A stretch of DNA of 29,897 nucleotides, from NCBI GenBank assembly GCA_964483375.1, contig CAZABJ010000035.1, forward strand, positions 1 through 29,897, given 5' to 3'. This stretch comes from JAUIEH01 sp964483375. Lineage in GTDB: Bacteria > Pseudomonadota > Alphaproteobacteria > Caulobacterales > Maricaulaceae. Both the position numbers and the translations under genes were made by a program. Below the pieces are notes generated by a model that saw nothing but the letters and a program-made list of their open reading frames with translations, ran no database searches and was not told the DNA's origin. Shown one piece after another: positions 16,206-23,958 of this stretch; positions within the stretch are counted from its first letter, which is position 1, and the number at the start of each line of letters is the position of its first letter.

Positions 16206-16571
16206 CTAACCCCGTGCGGCGATCGGGGCGATGGTGACGCTTTCCCCGCAGCCGCACGCGTCTGTCTGGTTGGGGTTGCTGAACGTGAACTTCGCGTGCA
16301 GCGGGGTGACCTCGTAGTCGATCTCTGATCCGAACAGGAACAACACCGCTTTGGCGTCGATCAAAATCTGGACGCCGCGGTCCTCGACTGTCTCATCCAG
16401 AGCCGCGGGCTCGTCGGCGTAATCCATGACATATTCCATGCCCGCACAGCCGCCGTTCTTGACGCCCACGCGCAGGTAACCGCCGCCCCGCTGGGCGAGC
16501 ACCTCCTGCACGCGCGTCGCAGCGGCTTGTGTCAACGTCACGACTTTCGGGCGCTGTCGAGCCACGGTCAT
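16206..16571 (-). CDS. A-type Fe-S cluster carrier (IscA/ErpA/SufA family)
   Basis: A-type carriers bind and pass Fe-S clusters from the assembly scaffold to target enzymes. The 121-residue protein has the three conserved cysteines: one in KNGGCAGMEY and two in the C-terminal ACGCGES. The frame stays open upstream to 16697, but that part is unlike the family. The ATG at 16571 touches an AGGAG. A GTG six bases later (16565) has the same AGGAG at ideal spacing and may be the true start (119 residues). Whether it acts as IscA, ErpA or SufA cannot be told from sequence. It sits about 3.5 kb from the suf operon on the same strand and is probably functionally linked to it. Confidence 0.92.
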   Translation of the reverse strand: MTVARQRPKVVTLTQAAATRVQEVLAQRGGGYLRVGVKNGGCAGMEYVMDYADEPAALDETVEDRGVQILIDAKAVLFLFGSEIDYEVTPLHAKFTFSNPNQTDACGCGESVTIAPIAARG

Positions 16572-16684
16572 CTCCTCACAGCTACACTGTGCAAGATGTG
16601 CGCGACCGCCCCTTGGTTCAAGCGAGATTGGCACGCGCCTTGATGGGATTGCGCCCGCGCATGCGAACGAGTGAGGGGGCGCTG

Positions 16685-17410
16685 ATGTCGTTGACACATG
16701 ACCTGCGGAAACTCTCCGATTGGACCCGGGACCACGGCTTCTCAGGCGCGGTCGCGCGCGCGCGCAGTGCGGGGCTGTATCGGTTCCATCTCTCTTTTGA
16801 TCGGGCTTTCGACAGGCGCTGGGGCATCGAAACCGTTGAGCAGATGGGTCGCGCCGAACTGGGATTGCCGCCCATCGACTATGACACCAACGAGCTTTAC
16901 GGACCCACGCCGTCGCTCTTGTTTCCCGCCTTGGTGTCAGTGGTGCCCAAGAAACGGCGCGCGGACACGACGTTTTTCGATGTGGGCGCGGGCAAAGCCG
17001 GGCTGATGGTCAATGCCCGCCGCCACGGCTTTCAGCGTTTGGTCGGGGTTGAATACCACGCCGCCATCGCAGAGGTCGGTCGTGCCAATTTAACCGCAGC
17101 CCTGGGCCAGGATGATCACGTCAGCATGGAGGTCGGCGACGGCTCCATTCATCCGCTTCCCCCAGGCGACATTTTGTTGATGTTCTACAACTCGTTCCGT
17201 GGTCCGACTTTCGACACGTTTCTCAAAACGATCGACGATTCTCTCACGCTAGACCCTCGCGCGCTGACCTTCGTTTACGTCAATCCGCATTGTAAGGATC
17301 AACTGGACGCCCATCCGCGCTTTGAGCGGCTGCGGTTCAATCCTTGGGCGCAGCTGCAATTCGCGGTGTTGAGCGCGCATCCGATCCTGGCTTGGCGCGC
17401 CGCACGCTGA
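16685..17410 (+). CDS. Class I SAM-dependent methyltransferase-like protein
   Basis: A 241-residue protein with a Rossmann-type methyltransferase core. Motif I is FDVGAGKAG at 98-106, and the acidic residue ending strand 2 is Glu123 in VGVEYH. DILLMFYNSF later occupies the motif IV position. The N-terminal 80 residues are basic and family-specific. The substrate cannot be inferred. The chosen ATG has GAGGGG about 6 bases upstream; longer starts at 16529 or 16661 are less supported. It diverges from the iscA-like gene, with 113 bases between, and lies upstream of the histidine kinase gene in the same direction. No signal peptide is visible. Confidence 0.75.
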   Translation: MSLTHDLRKLSDWTRDHGFSGAVARARSAGLYRFHLSFDRAFDRRWGIETVEQMGRAELGLPPIDYDTNELYGPTPSLLFPALVSVVPKKRRADTTFFDVGAGKAGLMVNARRHGFQRLVGVEYHAAIAEVGRANLTAALGQDDHVSMEVGDGSIHPLPPGDILLMFYNSFRGPTFDTFLKTIDDSLTLDPRALTFVYVNPHCKDQLDAHPRFERLRFNPWAQLQFAVLSAHPILAWRAAR

Positions 17411-17512
17411 TTCTGGCATATTTGCGCTTCACCAAGCCTCTGAGTTGGCGTGGTTTTAACCGTCGGCGGGACACACTGCGGCATCACGCGTTTGGGGCCG
17501 CCGTCAGTGACC

Positions 17513-20065
17513 ATGTTTTCCTCTCTCAAGCGTTCCTTGAGCGCCCAGTCCATTCTTGCGGCGCTCGGCTTTTCGCTGGTCGCCTGCCTCATTGGTTGCT
17601 GGGCGTTTTTTCACCTGACCTCCCGCCAATTCGAGCAACAAGCCCTGGAGAGAGAACGCGCCTATATCCAGGAGCGGCTGGCGTCGGCTCGTGCGCCGTT
17701 CGCGCGCATTGAAGAAGCACATCGAGCGACCCGCGGTCTCTTTGACACTTTGTATGAAGAATTGTCCGACGAAACGGTGCAGGCCGCGTTTGAAACGCAT
17801 TTCTCTCGCCGCGACGATGGATCGCGGCGGTTTGCAGACAGCTATTTCGATGGCGCGGTGGTGAACGGACAAAGCGTTTACGGGTTGGCCGGCATCGTTC
17901 CGCCAGGCGACGTTTCGCTTGAGCGTCAACGCATCTTGGTGGCCGCCTTCGAAGCCATAAGCCAAATCGGCCCAGCCAATGCCGGGACGCTTGAGAGTTT
18001 GTGGTTTTTAACGCCGCACAACGAAATGATCATTTTCGCGCCGCACCGTCTCGATGAGCTCATATTTTATCGCCATCAAGCGCCCGCGGACATTGACTTT
18101 CAGGTCCTCCCTTCCGCCCAACTCGTCTTGCCGGAAAACAGCCCCGGACTTGAGATGCGCTGTGGTGAACTTACTCGCGCAGCCTGGGATCCATCCGGGG
18201 CCTCAGTCGTAACAGGATGCCAGACCCCGCAGCGCCGGGACGGCCGACACATCGCGGCGTGGGGCGTGACCCTACCCCTCAACGATGCGCTCAATACGCT
18301 CATCTCCAACGCGGGGGCGGAACGCAGGCCCTTGGTCATGACCGCCGAGGGCGACCTTATCATTAGCCAGGAGCTCGGCTTCGCAGAAACCGCCGATGCG
18401 GAAGAAGCGCACCGGCTGACCGAGCACTTGGGTTTGAGCACGCTCGCGGATGTCATCAGGGCCGACGGCGCGCCCAGCGGCGCGGTGTTAGACCCTGCCG
18501 GACAACGCATCATCAGCTACGCCAGGGTCGGGGAACCCGATTGGGTCCTAGTCGAACTGATTGAGCTGGGTCAGCTGCGCGGCGAAATCACCGCCTCCGC
18601 CCTGATGGCCATCGCCGTCATTACTTGCCTGCTCGCCGGACAGGCCGCCCTGTTGGGACTGTTCTACCAGCGTCGGGTGTTCGGCCCGGTGACGCGATTG
18701 ACCGATGTCTTCGGCCCTGATCACGCGACCCGCACCGGCGCACTGACGCCGATTGACGACGCCGTTTTCAATCGCACCGATGAAGTCGGCGTCCTCGCCA
18801 ACGCCCTGCGATGCGCGCGATTGGAGCAACGCCGTTTGATCCTAAGCTTGGAGAAACGCGTTGAAGAACGCACCAAGCAATACCGCAAGGCGAGCGAGGC
18901 GAAGTCTCAGTTCCTTGCGACGATGAGCCATGAAATCCGAACGCCGATGAACGGCGTCTTGGGCATGCTCGCGCTTGTTCTGGACACTGAAAAAGACCCG
19001 GTGAAAAAGGACTACCTCGATACCGCTCATGAGTCCGCGCGAAATTTGTTGAGTTTGCTCAACGACATTCTGGACTATAGCCGGCTCGAGGCGGGCGAGG
19101 TCGCCGTCGTTTCCGAGCCCTATGACCCTTCGGAGGTCGCAGAGGACGTCGTCAGGCTTTTGCGCCCGAGCGCTGACTCCAAAGCCCTCAGCATCGCTTT
19201 GACCGTGGAAACGGATGCTCCGGAGACGATTTCCGGAGACGATGCGCGCCTACGGCAAGTTCTGGTGAACCTCGTCTCCAACGCCGTCAAATTCACCCAT
19301 GAGGGCGAGATCGCGGTCACAGTGCGACGTGATTCCGGTCCGACAGGCGCGGCGGTGCGGATCGAAGTCCGCGACACCGGCATAGGCATTGCGCCTGAAA
19401 CCCTCCCCAATCTCTTCCAACGCTTTTCCCAGGGCGATTCCTCAATGACGCGGCGTTATGGGGGCGCCGGGCTCGGCTTGGCGATCTCGAAACAACTCGT
19501 TGAGCTGATGGGCGGAGAAATCGGGGTGACGAGCGTCCCTGGCGAAGGCAGTTGTTTTTGGCTGACGCTGCCCGTTGGCGCGGCCGACGTCATGAAGGAA
19601 CCGCTCGAGGAAGCCGGGGAAACCGAAACCCGTCCTAAGCTCGAAGCGACCGGCCGCCGGTTTCGCGTCCTCGCCGCTGAGGATCATCCCGCCAATCAGA
19701 AAGTCCTTAGCGCAATCTTCCGCGCCATCGACGTGGACCTCACTTTGGTGGAGAACGGCGAGCAAGCCCTGGCCGCACTCGACGCGGCCGGATACGACTT
19801 AGTTCTCATGGACGTGCAAATGCCTGGTTTGGACGGCGTGGGCGCAACGATCGCCATCCGTTCTCGCCAGAGCGAAGACCGAAACGTCCCGATTATCGCG
19901 CTGACCGCCAATGCCATGGCCGGTGACAAGGAAGCGTATCTCGCCGCCGGGATGACAGACTACGTCGCAAAGCCCATCGAGCCCAGCGCCCTGCTGGCCA
20001 CGATCAAACGCGTCGTGGGCCCAGCATTCGGCGACTGCGACGCAAGCGACCGTCCAGCCGCCTAG
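17513..20065 (+). CDS. Hybrid sensor histidine kinase / response regulator
   Basis: An 850-residue membrane sensor. TM1 is at about residues 12-34. A large periplasmic region of about 320 residues, probably a Cache- or CHASE-like sensor, follows, and then TM2 at about 360-384. A linker and coiled coil lead to the HisKA domain with the phospho-acceptor His473 (SHEIRTP). The ATPase domain has Asn590 in VSNAVKF, then DTGIGIAP and GGAGLGLAI. A C-terminal receiver domain has the phospho-acceptor Asp767 (LMDVQMPG), AEDH acidic residues near its start and Lys820. The signal and output are unknown. No separate response regulator or Hpt gene is nearby, so it is an orphan kinase. The ATG at 17513 begins just before TM1; a GTG at 17450 is an alternative. 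Both have poor ribosome binding sites. Confidence 0.92.
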   Translation: MFSSLKRSLSAQSILAALGFSLVACLIGCWAFFHLTSRQFEQQALERERAYIQERLASARAPFARIEEAHRATRGLFDTLYEELSDETVQAAFETHFSRRDDGSRRFADSYFDGAVVNGQSVYGLAGIVPPGDVSLERQRILVAAFEAISQIGPANAGTLESLWFLTPHNEMIIFAPHRLDELIFYRHQAPADIDFQVLPSAQLVLPENSPGLEMRCGELTRAAWDPSGASVVTGCQTPQRRDGRHIAAWGVTLPLNDALNTLISNAGAERRPLVMTAEGDLIISQELGFAETADAEEAHRLTEHLGLSTLADVIRADGAPSGAVLDPAGQRIISYARVGEPDWVLVELIELGQLRGEITASALMAIAVITCLLAGQAALLGLFYQRRVFGPVTRLTDVFGPDHATRTGALTPIDDAVFNRTDEVGVLANALRCARLEQRRLILSLEKRVEERTKQYRKASEAKSQFLATMSHEIRTPMNGVLGMLALVLDTEKDPVKKDYLDTAHESARNLLSLLNDILDYSRLEAGEVAVVSEPYDPSEVAEDVVRLLRPSADSKALSIALTVETDAPETISGDDARLRQVLVNLVSNAVKFTHEGEIAVTVRRDSGPTGAAVRIEVRDTGIGIAPETLPNLFQRFSQGDSSMTRRYGGAGLGLAISKQLVELMGGEIGVTSVPGEGSCFWLTLPVGAADVMKEPLEEAGETETRPKLEATGRRFRVLAAEDHPANQKVLSAIFRAIDVDLTLVENGEQALAALDAAGYDLVLMDVQMPGLDGVGATIAIRSRQSEDRNVPIIALTANAMAGDKEAYLAAGMTDYVAKPIEPSALLATIKRVVGPAFGDCDASDRPAA

Positions 20066-20104
20066 GCCGCATGACAGCGGCGTCGCGGCCGGCGCTCATT
20101 GATG

Positions 20105-20512
20105 TCAGAGCATGTTGAGCGCAAGACGCGCCTCATCGGACATGCGCGACATGTCCCAGGGCGGGTCGAAGACCATATTCACCACCACGTCCCGCACGCC
20201 CTCTACCTTCCGCGCGGCGTTCTCGACCCAGCCGGGCATTTCCCCCGCCACAGGACAGCCCGGCGCGGTGAGGGTCATATCCACAGTCACCCTCCGATCG
20301 TCGGACACGTCGACCCGATAGATCAGGCCGAGCTCATAGATGTCGACGGGGATTTCGGGGTCGTAGACGGACTTGAACGCCGCTATCAGCGCATCGGTGA
20401 GACGCGCGAGTTCTTTTTCGCTCAACCCCTCTTCGGTCGCCGATGCCTCAGACGGTCCTTGGCCGGCGTCCCGCGCGCCGGAGAGGTCAATCATGTCGCG
20501 TTCCGCATCCAT
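20105..20512 (-). CDS. sufT: SUF-linked MIP18/DUF59 protein SufT
   Basis: SufT belongs to the MIP18 (DUF59) family, whose members help mature Fe-S proteins. This 135-residue protein has an acidic, variable N-terminus of about 30 residues. The conserved core follows: DPEIPVDIYELGLIY, then LTAPGCPVAGEMP, whose single Cys is the family hallmark, and VVNMVFDPPWDMSRMS near the end. It is the last gene of the suf operon, 12 bases after sufS, so it is most likely translated from the same message. The ATG at 20512 is preceded by GAAGG with no spacer; an ATG six codons later could be used instead. Confidence 0.93.
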   Translation of the reverse strand: MDAERDMIDLSGARDAGQGPSEASATEEGLSEKELARLTDALIAAFKSVYDPEIPVDIYELGLIYRVDVSDDRRVTVDMTLTAPGCPVAGEMPGWVENAARKVEGVRDVVVNMVFDPPWDMSRMSDEARLALNML

Positions 20513-20524
20513 CCTTCGTACTCG

Positions 20525-21772
20525 CTAAACCGCCAACAGTGAGCGGGCTTTCTCATAGCCCGCCAGAAGCGCCTCGACATCATCGTCAGCATTATAGGCC
20601 GCAAAGCTCGCTCGGCAGGTCGAAGCCGCGCCGAAGCGGCGCATCAAGGGCTCCGCACAATGCTGCCCCGCCCGGACGGCGACGCCATACCGGTCCAGGA
20701 TTTGAGCGATGTCATGAGCGTGCGCAGAAGCCGAATGGAACGTGACAATCGCACCCTTCTCCGGGGTTTCACCGAGGATACGAACGTCGTCCCAGCGCGT
20801 CAGCCCCTCCGTCAAGCGCCGCGCAAGACGCCCCTCATGGGCGGCGACGGCGTCGCGGTCGAGCGTCGCCATCCAGTCCAGCGCAGCGGCGAAACCAATC
20901 GCTTCGAGGATGGCGGGCGTGCCGGCTTCGAACTTAAACGGCGGCTCATTGTAGGTGACGCCTTCTTCGGAGACGCTCTCAATCATCTCCCCGCCGCCCT
21001 GATAGGGGCGCAGCCGCTCCGCCCAGGCGGGCGTCATGTACAATGCGCCGATGCCCGTGGGCCCGTAGAGCTTGTGGGCGGTGACCGCGTAGAAATCGAC
21101 CCCCAGCGCGGCGACGTCCACCTTGGGCAGATGCACCGCAGCTTGACTGCCGTCCAATAACACCGGCGCGCCTGCGGCATGGGCGATACGAACGATTTCC
21201 GCCACGTCCGGCACGGTTCCCAGCACATTGGACATATGCGTGCAGGCGACCATTTTCGTGCGCGGACCCACCATTGAAGCGAAAGCCTCCATGTCGAGCG
21301 CGCCGGTTTCATCGACTGGAACGAAGCGCAAGACCGCGCCGTGGCGTTCACGAAGGAAATGCCACGGCACGATGTTGGAGTGGTGTTCCATCTGGGTCAG
21401 GACGATTTCATCGCCCTCCCCGATTTCCGCGCCCAACCCGCTTGCGACCAGATTGATCGCCTCGGTGGTCCCGCGCGTGAACACCACCGTTTCCGCCGTC
21501 GGCGCACCGAGAAACTGCGCCACCCGCACACGCGCGCCCTCGAAGGCCTCAGTGGCCTCATTGGCGAGCGTGTGAACGCCCCGATGGACATTGGCGTAGT
21601 GTTCCTGCGCCGCTTCCGTCATGGCGTGGAGCACGGCGGCGGGCTTCTGGGCGGACGCGGCGCTGTCGAGATAGGCCAAACGCTTTCCATTGACTTTCCG
21701 GGCCAGGATCGGGAAGGCGCTCCGGATGGCCTCTATGTCAAGTGCGGCGGACGGTGCGAGGGGGGCGTTCAT
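20525..21772 (-). CDS. sufS: Cysteine desulfurase SufS (group II)
   Basis: SufS is a PLP enzyme that takes sulfur from cysteine, giving alanine and a persulfide for Fe-S assembly on SufBCD. The 415-residue protein carries the PLP lysine Lys234 in TAHKLYGPTGIG and the catalytic Cys372 in RAGQHCAEP, the group II pattern (E. coli SufS: Lys226, Cys364). The ATG at 21772 overlaps the sufD stop by 4 bases. A TTG upstream at 21790 is less likely. Group II enzymes normally need a SufE or SufU partner to activate them, and neither is in the window. It is the second cysteine desulfurase in this operon. Confidence 0.95.
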   Translation of the reverse strand: MNAPLAPSAALDIEAIRSAFPILARKVNGKRLAYLDSAASAQKPAAVLHAMTEAAQEHYANVHRGVHTLANEATEAFEGARVRVAQFLGAPTAETVVFTRGTTEAINLVASGLGAEIGEGDEIVLTQMEHHSNIVPWHFLRERHGAVLRFVPVDETGALDMEAFASMVGPRTKMVACTHMSNVLGTVPDVAEIVRIAHAAGAPVLLDGSQAAVHLPKVDVAALGVDFYAVTAHKLYGPTGIGALYMTPAWAERLRPYQGGGEMIESVSEEGVTYNEPPFKFEAGTPAILEAIGFAAALDWMATLDRDAVAAHEGRLARRLTEGLTRWDDVRILGETPEKGAIVTFHSASAHAHDIAQILDRYGVAVRAGQHCAEPLMRRFGAASTCRASFAAYNADDDVEALLAGYEKARSLLAV

Positions 21773-22890
21773 AGATGGGTTTTCATCCAAGCATTGATGT
21801 CTTCGAGCAGGCGCTCGCGCAGCGGCGCGGCGCCGATTTCCGCTAAGGCTTCTTCGAGAAACGCGCGGGTGAGCAACGCCCGCGCGCGGGCTTCGGGCAG
21901 CCCGCGCTGGCGCAAGTAAAACAGCGCATTCTCATCGATGGCGCCGATCGCGTTGCCATGGGCGCATTGCACGTCATCGGCGTAGATTTCGAGCTCCGGC
22001 TTGGCGTTCACCGCGGCGGTCTCCGACAGCAGCAGCGCCGCGTGGCTCATCTCCGCATCGGTTTTTTGCGCTGGGCGCTCGACTTTGATTTTGCCTTGAA
22101 AGACGCCGCTCGCCGCATCGGTCGCCACGGTGCGAAACGTCTCCCGCGTCACCGCTCCGGGTGCGGCGTGCGTAACGACAGTAGTCTGATCGGCGTGCCG
22201 GTTTTCGGCGAGCAAGGACACGCCGTTCAGGCTGACCTGCGCATCTGATCCCTGCACCGTCACATGGGTTTCCAACCGCGAGAGCGCCGCGCCGAAGGCG
22301 AGCGTCGATTGCCGGAAAACCGCGCCTTCCGCGACGTCTGCGGCTGCGGTGTTGACCAACACCGCAGCCGCCGCATCGGGCGCCAAAACAATGCGCTCAA
22401 GCTCAGCGCCGGTTTCCACCGCAAAGAGCAGGGCGATGTTCGACAAAGCGGCGCCGGCCAGGGGATAGCGCTCGACCACGCGGCACCGCGCGCCCGCCGG
22501 CGCACGCACGACCAAGATGTCGTGACCGCCTTCGGAGGGGCTGGTCAGGTCCAGCGTTTCCCCATCGGCGAGCACATAGACCGCGCAGCCCTCCGCCATC
22601 GCCCCGGCGAGCGCGGGCATCGCTGTCGTGGGCGCTCGATCAAGCGTGACGACGGCGTCTGCGGGCCGGGAGGCCTCGAGCGGGGCGGCCCGAGCGGCGC
22701 CAGCGGCCTCAGCTCCGATGCGCCCGCGCAAATCGGTCCATTTCCAAGCCTCGACCCGCCGGTGAGGCAAGCCGAGCTGCGCGAAGCGAGCCCAAGCCTC
22801 GGCCCTGGCGCCCGATGCGCCCTGGCTATCGAAGGCGGCCGTCAGCGCTTCCTCTGCGGGGTTGCGCTCGGCAAGCAGCTCTCCGCTCAC
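21769..22890 (-). CDS. sufD: Fe-S scaffold subunit SufD
   Basis: SufD pairs with SufB and the SufC ATPase in the SufBC2D scaffold on which clusters form. The 373-residue protein has the SufD pattern: an N-terminal helical part with RVEAWKWTDLR, a beta-helix core, and a C-terminal segment with KPELEIYADDVQCAHG followed by IDENALFYLRQRGL. It is shorter than SufB and lacks SufB's typical N-terminal region. It starts with GTG, whose GTGA overlaps the sufC stop, and its own stop overlaps the sufS ATG. Translation is therefore tightly coupled through sufC-sufD-sufS. Confidence 0.95.
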   Translation of the reverse strand: MSGELLAERNPAEEALTAAFDSQGASGARAEAWARFAQLGLPHRRVEAWKWTDLRGRIGAEAAGAARAAPLEASRPADAVVTLDRAPTTAMPALAGAMAEGCAVYVLADGETLDLTSPSEGGHDILVVRAPAGARCRVVERYPLAGAALSNIALLFAVETGAELERIVLAPDAAAAVLVNTAAADVAEGAVFRQSTLAFGAALSRLETHVTVQGSDAQVSLNGVSLLAENRHADQTTVVTHAAPGAVTRETFRTVATDAASGVFQGKIKVERPAQKTDAEMSHAALLLSETAAVNAKPELEIYADDVQCAHGNAIGAIDENALFYLRQRGLPEARARALLTRAFLEEALAEIGAAPLRERLLEDINAWMKTHL

Positions 22891-23651
22891 GCCGCGGCCC
22901 CCGCGAACTGCTCATAGCCGCCCGCTTCAAGCTGGTCGGCGAGTTCAGGCCCGCCGCTTTTGACGATCCGGCCCGCCGCCATCACATGCACCGCATCGGG
23001 ACGAATGTGGTCGAGCAAGCGTTTGTAGTGGGTGATGACCAGCATCGCCCGGTCATCCGCGCGCATCACGTTCACCCCGTCGGCGACGACCTTGAGCGCG
23101 TCGATATCGAGCCCGGAGTCGGTCTCGTCGAGAATGAGGAAGCGCGGCTCAAGCATCATGGCTTGGAAAATCTCCAGGCGCTTCTTTTCCCCGCCTGAGA
23201 AGCCGACGTTTAAGGGGCGCTTGAGCATGTCGGAGTCGAGATTAAGCAACTGCGCCACTTCCCGCGCACGCTTCAAAAACGCCGGCGCGCCCAACTCCTC
23301 TTCACCGCGCGCCTTACGCTGCGCGTTCAAGGCTTCGCGGACGAAGGTCAGCACCGCGACCCCGGGAACCTCAACGGGGTATTGGAAGGAAAGAAACAGA
23401 CCCTTCGCCGCGCGGTCTTCAGGGTCGAGCGCCAAGAGGTCTTCGTCCCGATACCGTGCGGAGCCGCCCGTCACCTCATAGCCCGCCCGCCCGGTGAGCA
23501 CGTAAGAGAGCGTCGACTTGCCCGAGCCGTTCGGGCCCATGACGGCGTGCACTTCCCCCGCCGGGACCGTGAGCGAAAGCCCCTTCAGGATTTCCTCGCC
23601 GGGACCGTCCTCAGCCTCTACGGCGACGCGCAGATCAGATATCGCGAGCAC
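22887..23651 (-). CDS. sufC: Fe-S assembly ATPase SufC
   Basis: SufC is the ABC-type ATPase that drives conformational change in SufBCD during cluster assembly; it is cytoplasmic, not a transporter. The 254-residue protein has Walker A GPNGSGKST at 39-47, the signature FSGGEKKR at 151-158, and Walker B FLILDETD at 171-178, with the SufC-typical LDIDALKVV just after. The start is GTG, with a strong GGGAGGAG seven bases upstream. The first 17 bases of the gene overlap the end of the small membrane protein gene. Its stop overlaps the sufD start. Confidence 0.97.
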   Translation of the reverse strand: MLAISDLRVAVEAEDGPGEEILKGLSLTVPAGEVHAVMGPNGSGKSTLSYVLTGRAGYEVTGGSARYRDEDLLALDPEDRAAKGLFLSFQYPVEVPGVAVLTFVREALNAQRKARGEEELGAPAFLKRAREVAQLLNLDSDMLKRPLNVGFSGGEKKRLEIFQAMMLEPRFLILDETDSGLDIDALKVVADGVNVMRADDRAMLVITHYKRLLDHIRPDAVHVMAAGRIVKSGGPELADQLEAGGYEQFAGAAA

Positions 23652-23958
23652 GGCGGCGCTCCTCCCTATAATCGAAATAGGTTTTGTCAGGATCCGTGCG
23701 GCGTCTGACGGTCCGCACGAGATGGAAAAACAGCAGACCGCTCACGGCCAGAAAAGCGATCCCGAGCCCGATCGCGACCGGGCCAAGGCGGAGCACGCCA
23801 AAGACGATCAGCAGCGCGCCCGCGTTGAGGGACAGGATTCCGCCGACCAACGTCGCCACGAAATAGGTCAACCCCTCACGGCGGATCGGCACGATGCGAT
23901 TGGGCCAATGGCCTGGCGGGCTCACCCGGGCGAACCAGTAAGGCTGCGGCTGCGCCAT
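23635..23958 (-). CDS. Small two-helix membrane protein inside the suf operon
   Basis: A 107-residue protein that I do not recognise. A polar N-terminus rich in Pro, Trp and Arg precedes two hydrophobic segments at about residues 31-55 and 60-82. A very basic tail (RTVRRR, then EERRRARD) follows and is probably cytoplasmic. It starts inside the sufB stop codon (TGATG) and runs 17 bases into sufC, so it must be co-translated with the Fe-S scaffold. There is no Cys and no metal-binding motif, which makes direct cluster binding unlikely. It could anchor or regulate the SUF complex at the membrane, but that is inference from position only. Confidence 0.8.
   Translation of the reverse strand: MAQPQPYWFARVSPPGHWPNRIVPIRREGLTYFVATLVGGILSLNAGALLIVFGVLRLGPVAIGLGIAFLAVSGLLFFHLVRTVRRRTDPDKTYFDYREERRRARDI

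Noticed and set aside
17414..17425. Possible sigma-54 promoter (TGGCATATTTGC) before the histidine kinase gene
   Set aside because: The GG and GC elements are only 7 bases apart instead of the required 10.
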